Shown: one piece after another, positions 45,264-56,953 of the stretch
How the letters are laid out: each line of letters starts with the position of its first letter
Numbering within the stretch: the stretch's first letter is position 1
From: Sequoia sempervirens
Lineage: Eukaryota > Streptophyta > Pinopsida > Cupressales > Cupressaceae
DNA: 64,000 nucleotides
Reading direction: 5' to 3'
Assembly (NCBI GenBank): GCA_007258455.2
Contig: VDFB02373365.1
Span: 218,932,162 to 218,996,161 of the forward strand
Program-made: the position numbers and the translations under genes
The notes under the pieces: generated by a model
The model's input: the letters and a program-made list of their open reading frames with translations, nothing else
Databases searched by the model: none
What the model was told of the DNA's origin: nothing

Positions 45264-45500
45264 AAGTTTAAAATTGCTAACACTAATTTAAAAGTTATGG
45301 ATAACAAGAAGTATAATGAGCTTATTGATGAATATAATAAGAGTCGAAAGGTTGTTGAACTTGAAATAGAGCCAGCATTATGGAAACAACAAGTGGAAAT
45401 ATTAAGGTCTCAAGGACCAGCTAGTTCAAGTCATGTTGTAACCAAGGAGTGGATGATTTCTCATGAGAATATCCTTTGGTTTGTTGTAACCATTTCTTAA
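45264..45500 (+). CDS. Unrecognised short reading frame
   Basis: Open for ~78 codons, ATG at 45297: MDNKKYNELIDEYNKSRKVV then EPALWKQQVEILRSQGPASS. The composition is protein-like (charged, amphipathic) and the frame ends TAA at 45498-45500. No family is recognised. It may be the end of a plus-strand relic starting in the repeats to the left. Confidence 0.2.
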   Translation, partial: KFKIANTNLKVMDNKKYNELIDEYNKSRKVVELEIEPALWKQQVEILRSQGPASSSHVVTKEWMISHENILWFVVTIS

Positions 45501-46250
45501 CTAAATGACTAGTATAATTTGTCAAATGAAAATGTGGCATGTACATCTCGACCTGAAGCTTTTTTTGCTCCCTTATATTGAGTCTATTGTCTCTCAAGTT
45601 GTAACATTTTACATGAATTATTAATAAAATTTGATCAATGATCTTTAATTAATCTTCTTTGTCATTATGCATTGATGTATGTTTTAATTATGGCTCTAGT
45701 TTAATGAACCGATTAAAGTACCTTTATTAAAGCATGAATTCATATAAATGTTTAGTGGATATGATAAGTATTCATGGAGATTGAGTATTGATATGTGAAT
45801 TTTAATGCAATTTCACTAAGATTATGGATGCCTCGAATTAAAATCACCTTATAGTTCATATTTTAATTGTGTTATAAGTAAAAATTGAACATGTACTCAA
45901 TGATTCATCACTTAACTTAATGTTTAATAACATATTAACATAATTATTAGTAACATATACAACAATGAACATCAACAATCATTTGATGCATATCTAGTAG
46001 TTGAAACCAAGCTACCGGAATTTTTCTTCAAATGATAAAATAAATAATAAAAATAACTAAACATCGACACATTACTTAAGTTTGAATTTGATATTTTTTA
46101 TTGATTATCACATAAAGGAATACATAGAGGTAGTGGCAATGCAAAATCTTGCTCAAAGAAAACTCTACACAAAGCTGAGTTGGAACTTGGAAACTCATAT
46201 TATCAAAAATCAAATCACTGCATCACCTTTTCTAGCAACTTCCGCTCTTC
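45501..46250. other. Unassigned AT-rich stretch
   Basis: No coding or repeat feature seen. Confidence 0.4.
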
Positions 46251-46259
46251 AAGTGGTGG

Positions 46260-49200
46260 AATTTTCATTCTTTTCTAATTGATGATGTTTGAATTGAAGA
46301 TTTGTTAAAAATTCATGATTGAAATTGGAACCTGTCTTGGATTCTTCAATCAATTTTGCATTCAAGGTTAGCAATGGTTTGATGGAATCCAAATAGTTCA
46401 CCACATCTGGGTTTTGAGGAAACTAGTCCAAATCAATCTTCCTTGCACCCTCCATTTTCTTTCTGAAATCATTATTTCTAATGAATCACTCATTTGTGTC
46501 AAAAGCCTCTAGCAAACCAAGCTCTATGAAGTTCCTTACCTTTTCATCCACCTTCTTCATCTTTTATGCAGTCAAATGCAAATATTCCTTTGTTTCATGC
46601 ATTCTCAAACACTTTTCAATGATAGATGACAATGCCATTGATGTAGCAAGCTAATTAATAATCCCTTTTGATTTCAAAACATTGTCACTGGTTTTGTAAG
46701 CTATCTATTGAATTTTATTTGTAGTTTTCTCTAATGCCAATACATTTTTGTTGTCTACTAAATATTTGTTGGGCTTCTTATAATGTTGTCTGATAGCATC
46801 AATCAATTGAAACATGTCACACAAATGATCAATCCTCTACATTATTTCATCTCAGATCTTTTGTTTCATATGCCTCATTGTTTCTCTACAAAATTTAGAA
46901 AACTTATTTTGACAAGACTTAATTTAATTTTTTTCGTCCATCAGCTCTACCTCCAATCTTTCATTTATTTTTCTCTCCTTCTCCAATTTTTGTTCCCACT
47001 ATGCATTTCCATTCATAGTGCTTTGTCTTGATTTTTCTAAAGTGGATTTTTCCTCATCATATTTCTTTTTTCCCTCATCTATCCTTTGCTTCAGTTCATT
47101 CTCTTCAGTCTCATTTTTCTTATCTTCTTTGCTTGTTGATGTAGAGGTAAATTTTTTTATTCTTTTTTCTAATTCATTTCTCTTGTTATATGTTACTTTT
47201 CTCTATGCTTTCTCATTTTCTAGGTCTATCTATAACTTTTCTTTTTGAGTCTACAACCCTTTTTTTCTCTATCTTGCTTTAGCAATGATGTGTACACCAA
47301 TACATTTTTCTTCTTTGATACATTAATTTTGTTAGTATTTCTGAGTCTAGAAAAATCCAATTGAATATTGTTCACTTGGAATTTAGATTGAGCCATTTGA
47401 TTTGCTGGTTTGTTTTGAACTGTGAGAACAAGAATTGTGTACTCCATGATTTCTTTATTTGTGTCAAATGTGGGTAATACCATGGTTGTTGCAGGCTCTA
47501 AAGTTACAATAGACACACTCTCCATTAGTTTCCTCTTTTATTTTTTTATTCAAGTTTGATTTCTTTTTAAACTATTCAATGTAATCAAAACCTAGGGATG
47601 CATGAACAATGGAATGCTTGAATGGAAAAGTAATAGGAGTACTTGTAGTTGATAATGATGTTGCAACTAGACTAATTGGTAGTGGGGGAGTGCTTGGAAA
47701 TAAATTCTTTGTGGTGGATCCACTAGTAGTGTGACTTAGACCTATCAAAATCCTTTGCCTCTTTTGTATGCCTTGATCACCTGGTGTTTCTATGGTATAT
47801 TGTATTGTTGTCCTCTTGTTTGTAATTTGTTGTTGTAGCACATGTTTACCACTACTAGTACTACTATGCATACCATCGCTACAAGAGGTAGTGCCAGTTG
47901 CACTAAGCTCTCCACCATTGGCATGTCCTAGTTGTGATTGTATTTGACCATGAGGATGAGGATTTGAAGCTCTAACAAATTGACTTGTATTCCCTTGGTC
48001 TACTTTTTCATCTCCAAGCCCAAGGCCAAATTTATTAACTGGTTTTCTATGCTCTACATCTATTACTTTCCAAGAGCCTTGTCTTTGGGACCCCAAAGGA
48101 CCACCTTCATAACCCATTTTTTCAGCTATGGCTGCTCTTGAAGTATATGCTTCTTTTGTGGCCTCACTTAAACCAAGTTTGAAATTGGCATGGATTTTTT
48201 CTTCCCTATTGTCATTAGATTCATCATCACTTTCTTTATCTTATCATTCATTTGGATGCTCTATATTCCACAATTTTCTAAACTCATGATCTTGTTTGTT
48301 ATCTCCATACTCTGTGAGAGCTCTTGGATCACCTAGCTCCTTCCTCATAGACCAAAAGGTAGTAATTTTTTATCGTGACAAATTTTTATCTATAACTTCC
48401 TTCTCTAGAGAATTTGGTATTTTTACTCTACTAGATGGTTTGTGACTTTTTTTATAAATTTTTTTTTATCTCCTAATTGTCTTTCAATGCAATTCCATAA
48501 TTTTTGCTAACAATTATTCAAAAGAAATACCATTCTTAGCAACACTTTTCTCCATTTCTATTTTGACCTCATCCCAAGAATCCTTGTTTCTTAAGTTTTC
48601 AAGCAAGGGTTTACTTTGATGTTGAATTCTACTTGCAACATTCTTATTGAGAAATTTCATTGATTCAATAGTGTCACATGGATCATATTTCTAGTGACAG
48701 ATAACATCAAAATAAAAAAAAATTAAAAGATTATGTGCCACACTAAATGCTTTTCTCTCAAATGTGAACCCTCCACATGAAAAAGGTAAACAAGGAAATA
48801 AGGTCTTCTTTTGTTGACCGACAAAGTGTAGTTCATTAGTACTTTGCATCTTCCTTACATATTCCAATGCAAAAACCCTTTCTGTCACATGTATTGGAAT
48901 TTTGTATGGCTATACTCCCGATCCATAAAATCTTAGCATAGTATATTCTTCCCATTAAGTACCAATCAACCAATTGTATTTCTTTTCCTAGTTGAATGTA
49001 GTTTCTACATGACATAGGCAATCTAGGCATTGGAGTATTTGTTATTACTTGATGTAATGGAGCCAAAAAGTAATCTACAAAATTATTGTAGTTCCTTCAA
49101 GAATCATTCATCCTTATCTCATTGGTCCATTCATAGGCTAGAGTTATTTTCTTTTCCTCAGCATTACTATAGGGCTGAATATGAAGCTTGTTGGTCTAAA

Positions 49201-49740
49201 ACATTCCTCTAAATTTGAATAGAAAAAGATAGCATAAGTAGGCTGTGAACCTAAACATCTTGGTGGAACCTCCTTTAATCATTAAAAAATGTTTATTCAT
49301 GGATTCTACAATGTTCTCAATAAAATTATATTTGACATATGGAACACCATAATGGATATTATATAACATTTCAAGGAAGCTTGCACCCACTTCCAAATTG
49401 CTATCTAGTCCAAGGAAAAATGCTAGCATGGAAATAGTATCCTAAACCCATGGTCTAAAAATATCCAAATCATAGGGAGGCTTATTATCACCTTTCAATT
49501 TGTTTCTATCCTGAACTATTTTATTTATGAAAGAATTTTTCTCCATTTCATCCACTACTTCATAATCACTAGCAAGCTTTTCTAGGTCAATGTGGACATT
49601 TCCAAATTCTTCAGTTGTAAACCCCAACACTTTTCCAAGTTCTTCTGCATTAATGGATAACACTTCTTCTTTGCTATCTTTATTAACAATTTCTCTTTTT
49701 TTATCATCATAATTTGGGGCACAAACCATGATAAATTATA
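46260..49740 (-). pseudogene. Reading frame Y: decayed protein with G-patch-like motif
   Basis: Reading right to left: 49729-49442 starts MVCAPNYDDKKREIVNKDSK and ends PPYDLDIFRPWV. 49429-49196 has FIENIVESMNKHFLMIKGGS and FRFTAYLCYLFLFKF, the block related to frame X. 49066-48690 has PLHQVITNTPMPRLPMSCRN, QLGKEIQLVDWYLMGR, then PIHVTERVFALEYVRKMQ. A Lys-rich broken part follows to 48240. Near 48000-48140 come TSRAAIAEKMGYEGGPLGSQ and NKFGLGLG, a G-patch-like arrangement. 48117-47572 is open for 181 codons, rich in Ser, Thr, Gln and Gly (HPHGQIQSQLGHANGGELS). The C-terminal end to 46260 is a Lys/Glu-rich coiled coil (DFRKKMEGARKIDLD). Function unknown; likely an element-encoded RNA-binding or capsid-related protein. 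Confidence 0.5.
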
Positions 49741-51190
49741 GGCAAGGGAAAACCTCATGTAACATCATGCACCCTAATCTAGTTACCAATAGTGCACTAA
49801 AACTATTAACTTGCATTTTCTTTCCAGCCTTATTCTAAGATGAAAATATAAGTTTTGAGGTACGACTACCATAGGTTTCAGGATCATAAATATTATGGTA
49901 TTCATCAGTGAAACGTGAGATTTTAAGCAATTTCGGATAATCTATTTTTTTATCTGACATTGCTCTAGTGGTACTAGTGGTAGACATGCTTATACAATGT
50001 GAAATTGTGATTTCCCTATTAGTCCTCCTTAATTTTTCTTAATTTTGAAGTCTCTCAACCCTATCCCAAACTTCAAAGTTTGACAAAATAATATTTTAAG
50101 AAATGTCAAATGATGAAACATAGCCTCATGAATTCTTTCACTTACCTAGATTTTGATTCTTGAAAAGATTAATGCTGGCAGTCATGGAAACTAGGTTACT
50201 AGAATGGCTTTGTTGGAAGTGGAACTGTGGAACCCAGAATAGGGTGGTGCACTACAATCAGAAAACTAAAGACTGAAATATCCTCGTGTATTAACCCTCT
50301 CACTTAAAAATAAAATCACTTAGCAATAGAAAGTTCTTTTTTTAACATTAAAGTGAATGAAAATGAAATGTCTACGTGTTGCTTCTAGACTACACAATTA
50401 GTACATGGTTGACAACACTTAAACAAGCCATTTAGTCCTGCATTGACAACAAATTCTAAACCATTGATCTTTGTAAATCTAATGGTTATAGGGTGATTCT
50501 TGAGGTTTAAGTTCACAAGCCTAGCACTTTGTGCATTTCATTCTAGAATGCAACTACAACCATACCTAAAATATTAATCAAACGGTTGAGTAATTTATGA
50601 TATGAATAATAAACATGTGTTTTAAAGTTGTTTTAAACTTTAATGTGCCAGTATTGAGGTCAAGGCCAAGGGGATGGTAACTTAATGTTTCAAAGGACCT
50701 AATAAAATGAGTAATGATACCGAGAATCGAGGGAGAAGGTCAACAAAAATTAGAAATCAATAAAATTTCGGTAAACCCTAACAAGAGTGGCAACTTTTAG
50801 TGTTTATAATTTTTTTTGTCAATTTGATGGTAACTTTCTTTTTTCATTTGTATTAATTTATGTTTTACTTTTAAATATTTATGCAATTATTTCATAAATA
50901 GATAATAATTAATCTCTTAAAGGGAAAAAAAAATGATTTGAATAGATACATAGACACTGAACCTAGAAAATAACTCTTTACTATAAATGAACAACAAAGA
51001 ATAACACAGCACAACCATTTATTTTATTACAACTAAATTGCAATGTCACATTATTACATATATTTTTAAAGATGGGTAGCTATAGAGCAAGAAATCTCTT
51101 GCTTTGTATAAATAACATATGTCACTTTACATAGACACAATTTATTCAAAGCATTGCTCATGACAATGGATTACAAATTGATTCTAGTTT
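49741..51190. other. Unassigned non-coding stretch
   Basis: No gene is recognised. It is probably the 5' flank or leader of the element that carries frame Y. AT-rich, with no clear repeat. Confidence 0.35.
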
Positions 51191-51304
51191 CCAAGTTGTT
51201 GTTGGTGACAACATAATACAAATGTAACACTAAAAATAAATGCATGATTCCAAAGCTTCTTCTAGTGAAAACATAATACAAATGTGGCTCTAAAAATAAA
51301 TACA
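51191..51304 (+). repeat. Diverged ~55-bp tandem pair
   Basis: TTCCAA...GTGAxAACATAATACAAATGTxxCxCTAAAAATAAATxCA occurs twice in a row (from ~51197 and ~51250). Confidence 0.65.
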
Positions 51305-51310
51305 AGGGAT

Positions 51311-53117
51311 TGAACCATCAATTTTGGTGTGTTCTATGTACTTCTCTCGCACTTTTAGGGTTTTTCACCTAAAAGGAGAGAGATAAAACCCAAAAATTAA
51401 GGTGGTTCACTCAAACTAAGGTATCTATGATGTAATTATGACTAAATGAAATGATATAAATGCATCTAAGTGATGAAATTAACTAATTATGAATGAAAAA
51501 CTAATGAAATATGAATTATTTGAAAACACATTATGTAATGCAAAAACACCTAGAAATGAATGCAAATTGCAACTGAAATGGATGAAAATAAAAGTGTGCA
51601 CCTAAGATCTTGATGGAGACTGGAAATGATATCTGGAATGTTGCTAATCTTGATTTTTAGGCTTGGTGGGACTCATTCACCTTTTTGGGTGAATCAGTCC
51701 CAGTTCTAGAGAATTGAACTGGAACCCATTTCAGACAAATGGGTATCTAAAAATACAAAAAACTAAAATCAAGCCTAGAAGTGCTCGAATAATTCACACC
51801 TATGGAAAATGAGTCCACTTTTGAATTTCTAAAAATCCAAAAGTGGAAAATGAACTATTTAATCTACACTTTGGCTCCTGATAGGTGTTTGCCTCTAAAA
51901 GTATGATTTATGAACCTGAAATTGACATTTTTTTGATATTTTTCCTTGGTCAATAGGAAGGTGTCTTCAAAAACATTACAACTTGATCTTCAATGATTTT
52001 CAAGTCTTCAAGATGCCTAAATCTGCAAACACATAAGACAAGAGAGAGAAATGTTGAATGTTAGGGCATGGGGGTTTGCCTTGGTCAAAGACCTTTGTAG
52101 GTAAGTAAACCAAAATGACAAAAGAATGTAATGAAGGATGCAATAATGGATTTATTACCTTTCCATGATGATTGATTTTTAATTTCTATAGCAAACATGA
52201 ATAATCTTCCCTTGAATGTCTTAGGAAGCTAACTTGATGACATGCAATGATGAAACCCTAACTTGCTTGACTTGAAAGAGAAGATAAATGATGAATGAAT
52301 GGTGAGAGATGTGTGCATGAGTTAAGAGATCATGAATTAGGGCTTAGAAGTTTTTATTTATAGTAAATTCTCCTAATTTACCCATAAATTGGATCCCCAA
52401 GGCTGACATGAAGAAAAATAAAACTTAAATCCCAAAATTTCCCACTCAAAAGTAAAAAATGGTCCAAATGGGACTCATTCACCACCTTGGATGAATTACT
52501 CCCACCTGGCAGGGAATCATTCACCACAAATGGTGAATTAGTCCTAGAGGGGTCTATTTGTCAGCTTATTGGGGAATGCATAAATTAGGTTTATATGATG
52601 ACTTTGTCAGTTATTTCATTAAATTATGCCTTGAGATGCATAATATGGGGTAATAGGGGCCTATTAGTGATGATGTAAATGTCAATTAGGGTTTGGGACA
52701 AAATTTAATGTGAAAGTGTGATTAGATACACTTTACAACATTAAAATGAGGTCCACATAGCCTAGAGAGTCACAACATCCAATGCGAATGTATAAGACAC
52801 ATTACAATGCTAGATTATCATTAAGTTTACTTTACAAGCCTTCTAGATTAATGTGATAATGCAATTAAATGCATTTTAAATTTTTTAATTAAGGTGAAAA
52901 TGGGTTCATTAAGTCTAGAAAAGTGTGAAAGTCTTTTACAACACTTTACAAGACCTTTGCAAGACATCATTAAATGCACTTTATTTAGTTTGCAAGGGTC
53001 CAAGGCCTAGTGTGGATGTGAAAAGACACTTCACAACACCAAATCAAGGCCTTATTAAGTCTGATTTATCATCAATTATTCCCCAAATTAAGCAAGTTTC
53101 CTTTTTTCTATGGTACA
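51311..53117 (-). repeat. Element R 3' LTR
   Basis: Begins TGAACCATCAATTTTGG and ends TTTCTATGGTACA. Matches the split right LTR throughout, e.g. CACTTTTAGGGTxTTTCACCTAAAAG and AGGAAGGTGTCTTCAAAAA. It also holds CTTTACAACA-type runs shared with the 36510 LTR. Confidence 0.82.
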
Positions 53118-53135
53118 TTTAGCCCCCACTTTAGC
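53118..53135 (-). promoter_or_regulatory. Element R polypurine tract
   Basis: TTTAGCCCCCACTTTAGC on the plus strand, i.e. GCTAAAGTGGGGGCTAAA on the element strand, directly before the LTR. Confidence 0.75.
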
Positions 53136-54290
53136 GAGAGGATGAACTTGCCTCATACTCACACTAAAGTAGACATTTAAGAGAGATCTGAGTGTATAGA
53201 TGTAGATGACAAAGAATGAAAAAGATAAAGAAGGTAGTCAAGCCCCAAGGATCCAAGATCCTGAGTCAAATCATCAAGATACATAATCATGCAATGGCAA
53301 GAACCAAAGGATAGAAGAACAGGGTGGAAAAGATGAGCTTACTCTGGGGCCATAGAACATTAGGTCGTCTAGAGGGTGAGATATCCCAAAGAAGTGGTTT
53401 AGTGAGAAAGTCATAATAGTGTGTCAACTTCCCACCGTATAATGAGAAAGTCATGCCAGTGTGTCAACTTCCCATTATACTAACCATGTACCAAAGTTAT
53501 TCTCCTGATAACTTTGATAAGGTACCACAATGAAAATGCTTTTGTAAATGTTTTTGAATATGTAAATAATTTTTCTAAAGGGGATTTTTCTTTTTTCATG
53601 TAAGGTCTTCTTCTTAGGGAGCATTGTGCCTAATTTCTCCAAGAGAGGACAAGTCAGGATGTTAGATCATTATCCATGGGATGCCTCGTTCACATCAACC
53701 CACTTTAGTTGATCGTTATTCCCTTGTCATATCATTATCCATGGGATGCTTTGTTTGCATCGGGCCACTTTAGTTGATTGTTCACTCTTGGAAGTCATCA
53801 AACCCAATGACACCATGAATGAGAGGACATGCCACAAGAAAAAGTAAATCATGCCATAAAATTTGCAAAAATATGTTGTGTATGTATGCCCCCACTTTAA
53901 AGCAGTTGCTACACCATTACTGTGAGCAATTTATTTAAAGTAGAAGAGGGTATGAGAGCTTATTCAAAAATCCCTATGCCAAGTCATATGTTTTCGATAA
54001 GCTATGTAATCAAGAAAGGGAGTATGCCACATGAAATTCAATCTTAAGGCATGTCGTCCACATCCCAAGCTTTCTCTTATACATTCATGAAAGGTTAATG
54101 ACTAGTCAAAAGAGATAGGGACAAGTGACATACAAGGATAAGGCTTTATAACCCTTTGCCCCCACTTAGTGCAGGACAAGGGTGAGCCTGGAATGGATGA
54201 TAGTATGTTTCCCCTTGCAATGGATGCAAAACATGCAATAGTGAGTATGCTATGATCCTACAAATATTGCATGGCAAGGAGCAACAACTA
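53136..54290 (-). other. Element R 3' internal region, non-coding
   Basis: Aligns with element P 14346-15484. A 90-base block repeats inside it: CATTATCCATGGGATGCxTxGTTxxCATC at ~53670 and ~53738, each followed by CCACTTTAGTTGAT. Confidence 0.6.
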
Positions 54291-54293
54291 ATG

Positions 54294-55410
54294 TTATTTA
54301 TGTGGATAAGGAAATAAAGTTTTTGCTTGATACATGTTTAATGAGGTATCTATCAATTTAGAATGTACCAAGGTTAGAGTTTTCTTGGAAGAATCTTGAG
54401 TGATTGTATGGATGTTGAGTGAATGTTTTTTGGATGGGTTTATATCTATGAAAGGACAATTACGAAGACCATGATTTCGAAGAATGAGGTTGGGTGTATT
54501 GTGAGCTTGTTTCTTGTGTAATGGTGGGTAAAGAATGATAGGATTCTTAGGTGTGTCCAAAATAACTTTAGCACACATAGGGGGATGATTAATGGTTGGA
54601 TTTGTTTGAGTATCAATAGTGGTGATATGAGAAGAAGGCTCTATTTGGCTGTTTGTTTTCTCTAAGGTATCATTCTTATGTGTCATAATATTGAGCCTAG
54701 GAGGGGATCTAATATGTTCATCATATATCATAATTGGATTTTGCAAGATAGCATCATCACTCATAGGAGAGGCATCAAGAGAAGGATTTATAGGAGGTTC
54801 ATGGTTACTAATGATTGGATTTTTTTGTTAGAATAGATCTTGCATCATGATATCTTCTAACACTAAACTATCTTCTTCATATGTAGAGAAGATATTAGGA
54901 GAAGAAAAGGGTTGATTTTCATGATTATCTATACTTACATCTTCATGTCATAGAATGTCTTTTTGAGTAGGAAAGGTAGGATTGTCATAGCTCTCAATCA
55001 TATCCTCCACACAAATGTGTTTTTCAGGATCGTGTATGATTTTATCCTTATTCACTAAAGGATTTTCACAAGTAGGGGAGGTGTTGGGAGATGAATGGGA
55101 ACTCGTAAGGTGGTGGCAATTATTTCAAGTTTGTGTGTCATAATGCCTTTGCAAGGGGGAGGAGAAGGAAGACAAGCAAGAATTTCATGATCTTCAATGA
55201 TTGCGTCTTTTTTCATCAAGATACCTTCATCACCAATGGGAGAGATATCAGGAAAAGAAAATTATGATGATCATGATTATTAATGCTTGCATCCTTTTGT
55301 GTCAAACCTTTAGTGGATGATCTTAGTGAGAGGAACTCCTTAAGGGATTAATCTAACATGTCTAAATCATCACTACTAAAGGGCTTGTATGTTATGGTTC
55401 TTCAAAATTG
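54294..55410 (-). pseudogene. Element R decayed frame related to the P G-patch protein
   Basis: The longest open part (54294-54764) begins SDDAILQNPIMIYDEHIRSP and ends HSLNIHTITQDSSKKTLTLVHSKLI. That end matches PSLNINILTKNSSKTTLTLVHLELI of element P (two fragments of which are quoted in that entry). Upstream, to ~55410, the frame goes on with stops (SIDNHENQPFSSPNIFS, DSLVLEDIMMQDLF). The composition is rich in Ile, Asn, Pro and His. No enzyme motif. Shared sequence in two separate elements suggests that the frame once coded for something useful to the family. Confidence 0.5.
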
Positions 55411-56145
55411 AATCATTTTTTGAATTGGGTCGTTTGATTTTTTTTGGTTTTTGTTTTCATTTGCTATTGAATATGATCTAAATGAACTAGGAACTAATGC
55501 TGAAAATGAAAATAGCAAAAGTCTAAGTCCCATGAATGCTTATTTATAATGATATAAATGTAAGAGAAGATATGCAATGTAAAGACATAGGATGAAATGC
55601 AACTTTTGAAATTTCACACAAGGTAATGTACTAATTACATTATGCAATGAACTGAAAGATGAAAGATTGGAAATGCAAATGTGAAGTTTAACAATGCATG
55701 AAATCAGCTAATGTAAGTTAAATCTAATGAAATGCATTATACAGAAACTCAACCAATTGATATAGATAACTAATGGCAACAAACAAAAGCATAAAAATAG
55801 GGTTTTCAGCTCTATAAAAGGCAGTTTTAGGGGTAAAAAGGGACTAATTCGCCCAGGGTGGTGAATGAGTCCCAGTGGGGATATTTTTTGAGATTTTTCA
55901 AAATTTTCTGAGGGTTTTTTTATGTTTTCTATGTTCTAGCATGCATACCTAAGATGAAAATGCAAAATTAAAAAAGAAGAAGATGATTTTAGATGCCAAA
56001 AATGCAACCTAAATGCACTTTTCATGAATGTCAAATTTGAAACCTAGCACGCAAATTAATCCGTCCAAACACTAATGCAAGATCAATACAAAGCTAGATC
56101 TATGATGAAGGACTCCAAATAAAATAAGAAGGTATTTTTAAAGAA
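55411..56145 (-). other. Element R 5' internal leader, non-coding
   Basis: No coding signal. It lies between the decayed frame and the PBS. Confidence 0.5.
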
Positions 56146-56154
56146 GGTTCACTA
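56146..56154 (-). promoter_or_regulatory. Element R primer-binding site
   Basis: GGTTCACTA on the plus strand; the element strand TAGTGAACC differs from that of P and Q (TGGTGAACC) at one base. Confidence 0.6.
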
Positions 56155-56157
56155 AAA

Positions 56158-56953
56158 TAAACCATCAATTTTAAGGTGTTCTATGTACTTCTCTTGCACT
56201 TTTAGGGTATTTCACCTAAAAGAAGAGGGATAGAACCCAAAAATTGAGGTGGTTCACTCAAACTAAGGTATGTATGATGTAATTATGACTAAATTAAATG
56301 GTATAAATGCAGCTAAGTGATGAAATTGACTAAATATGAATGCAAAACTAATGAAATATGAAGTGTTTGAAAACACATTGTGTAATGCAAAAACACCTAG
56401 AAATGGATGAAACTAAAAGTGTGCACTTGAGATCTTGATGGAGATTGGAAATGATATCTAGAATGTTGTCGATCCTAATTTTTAGGTCAGGTGGGACTCA
56501 TTCACCATTTTGGGTGAATCAGTCCCATTTCTAGAGAACTGAACCAGAACCTGTTTTGAACAAATGTGTATCAGAAAATGCAAAAAACCAAAATCAAGCC
56601 TGGAAGTGGGACTCATTCACCACCCATGGAAAATGAGTCCACTTGTGAATTTCTAAAAATCCAAAAGTGGAAACTAAAGTATTTGGTCTGTACTTCAACT
56701 CTTGACAAGTGTTCGCCTCTGAAAGTCTAATTTTTGAACCTGAAATTGACTTTTTGTTGATATTTTTCTTTGGTCAATAGGAAGGTGTCTTCAAAAAATT
56801 TACAACTTTATCTTCAATGATTTCCAAGTCTTCAATATGCCTAAATCTATAAACACATAAGACAAGAGAGAGAAATGTTGAATGTTAGGGCATGGAGGTT
56901 TGCCTTGGTACAACCCCTTTTTAGGTAATTAAACCAAAATGAGAAAATAATGT
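56158..56953 (-). repeat. Element R 5' LTR, left part
   Basis: Starts TAAACCATCAATTTTAAGG and follows 51311-52120 of the left LTR until element L begins. The last five bases are the AATGT duplication. Confidence 0.82.

Noticed and set aside
46783..47248. Plus-strand frames rich in Phe, Ser and Leu
   Set aside because: They are antisense to the Lys/Glu-rich coiled coil of frame Y, which gives Phe/Ser/Leu-rich shadows.
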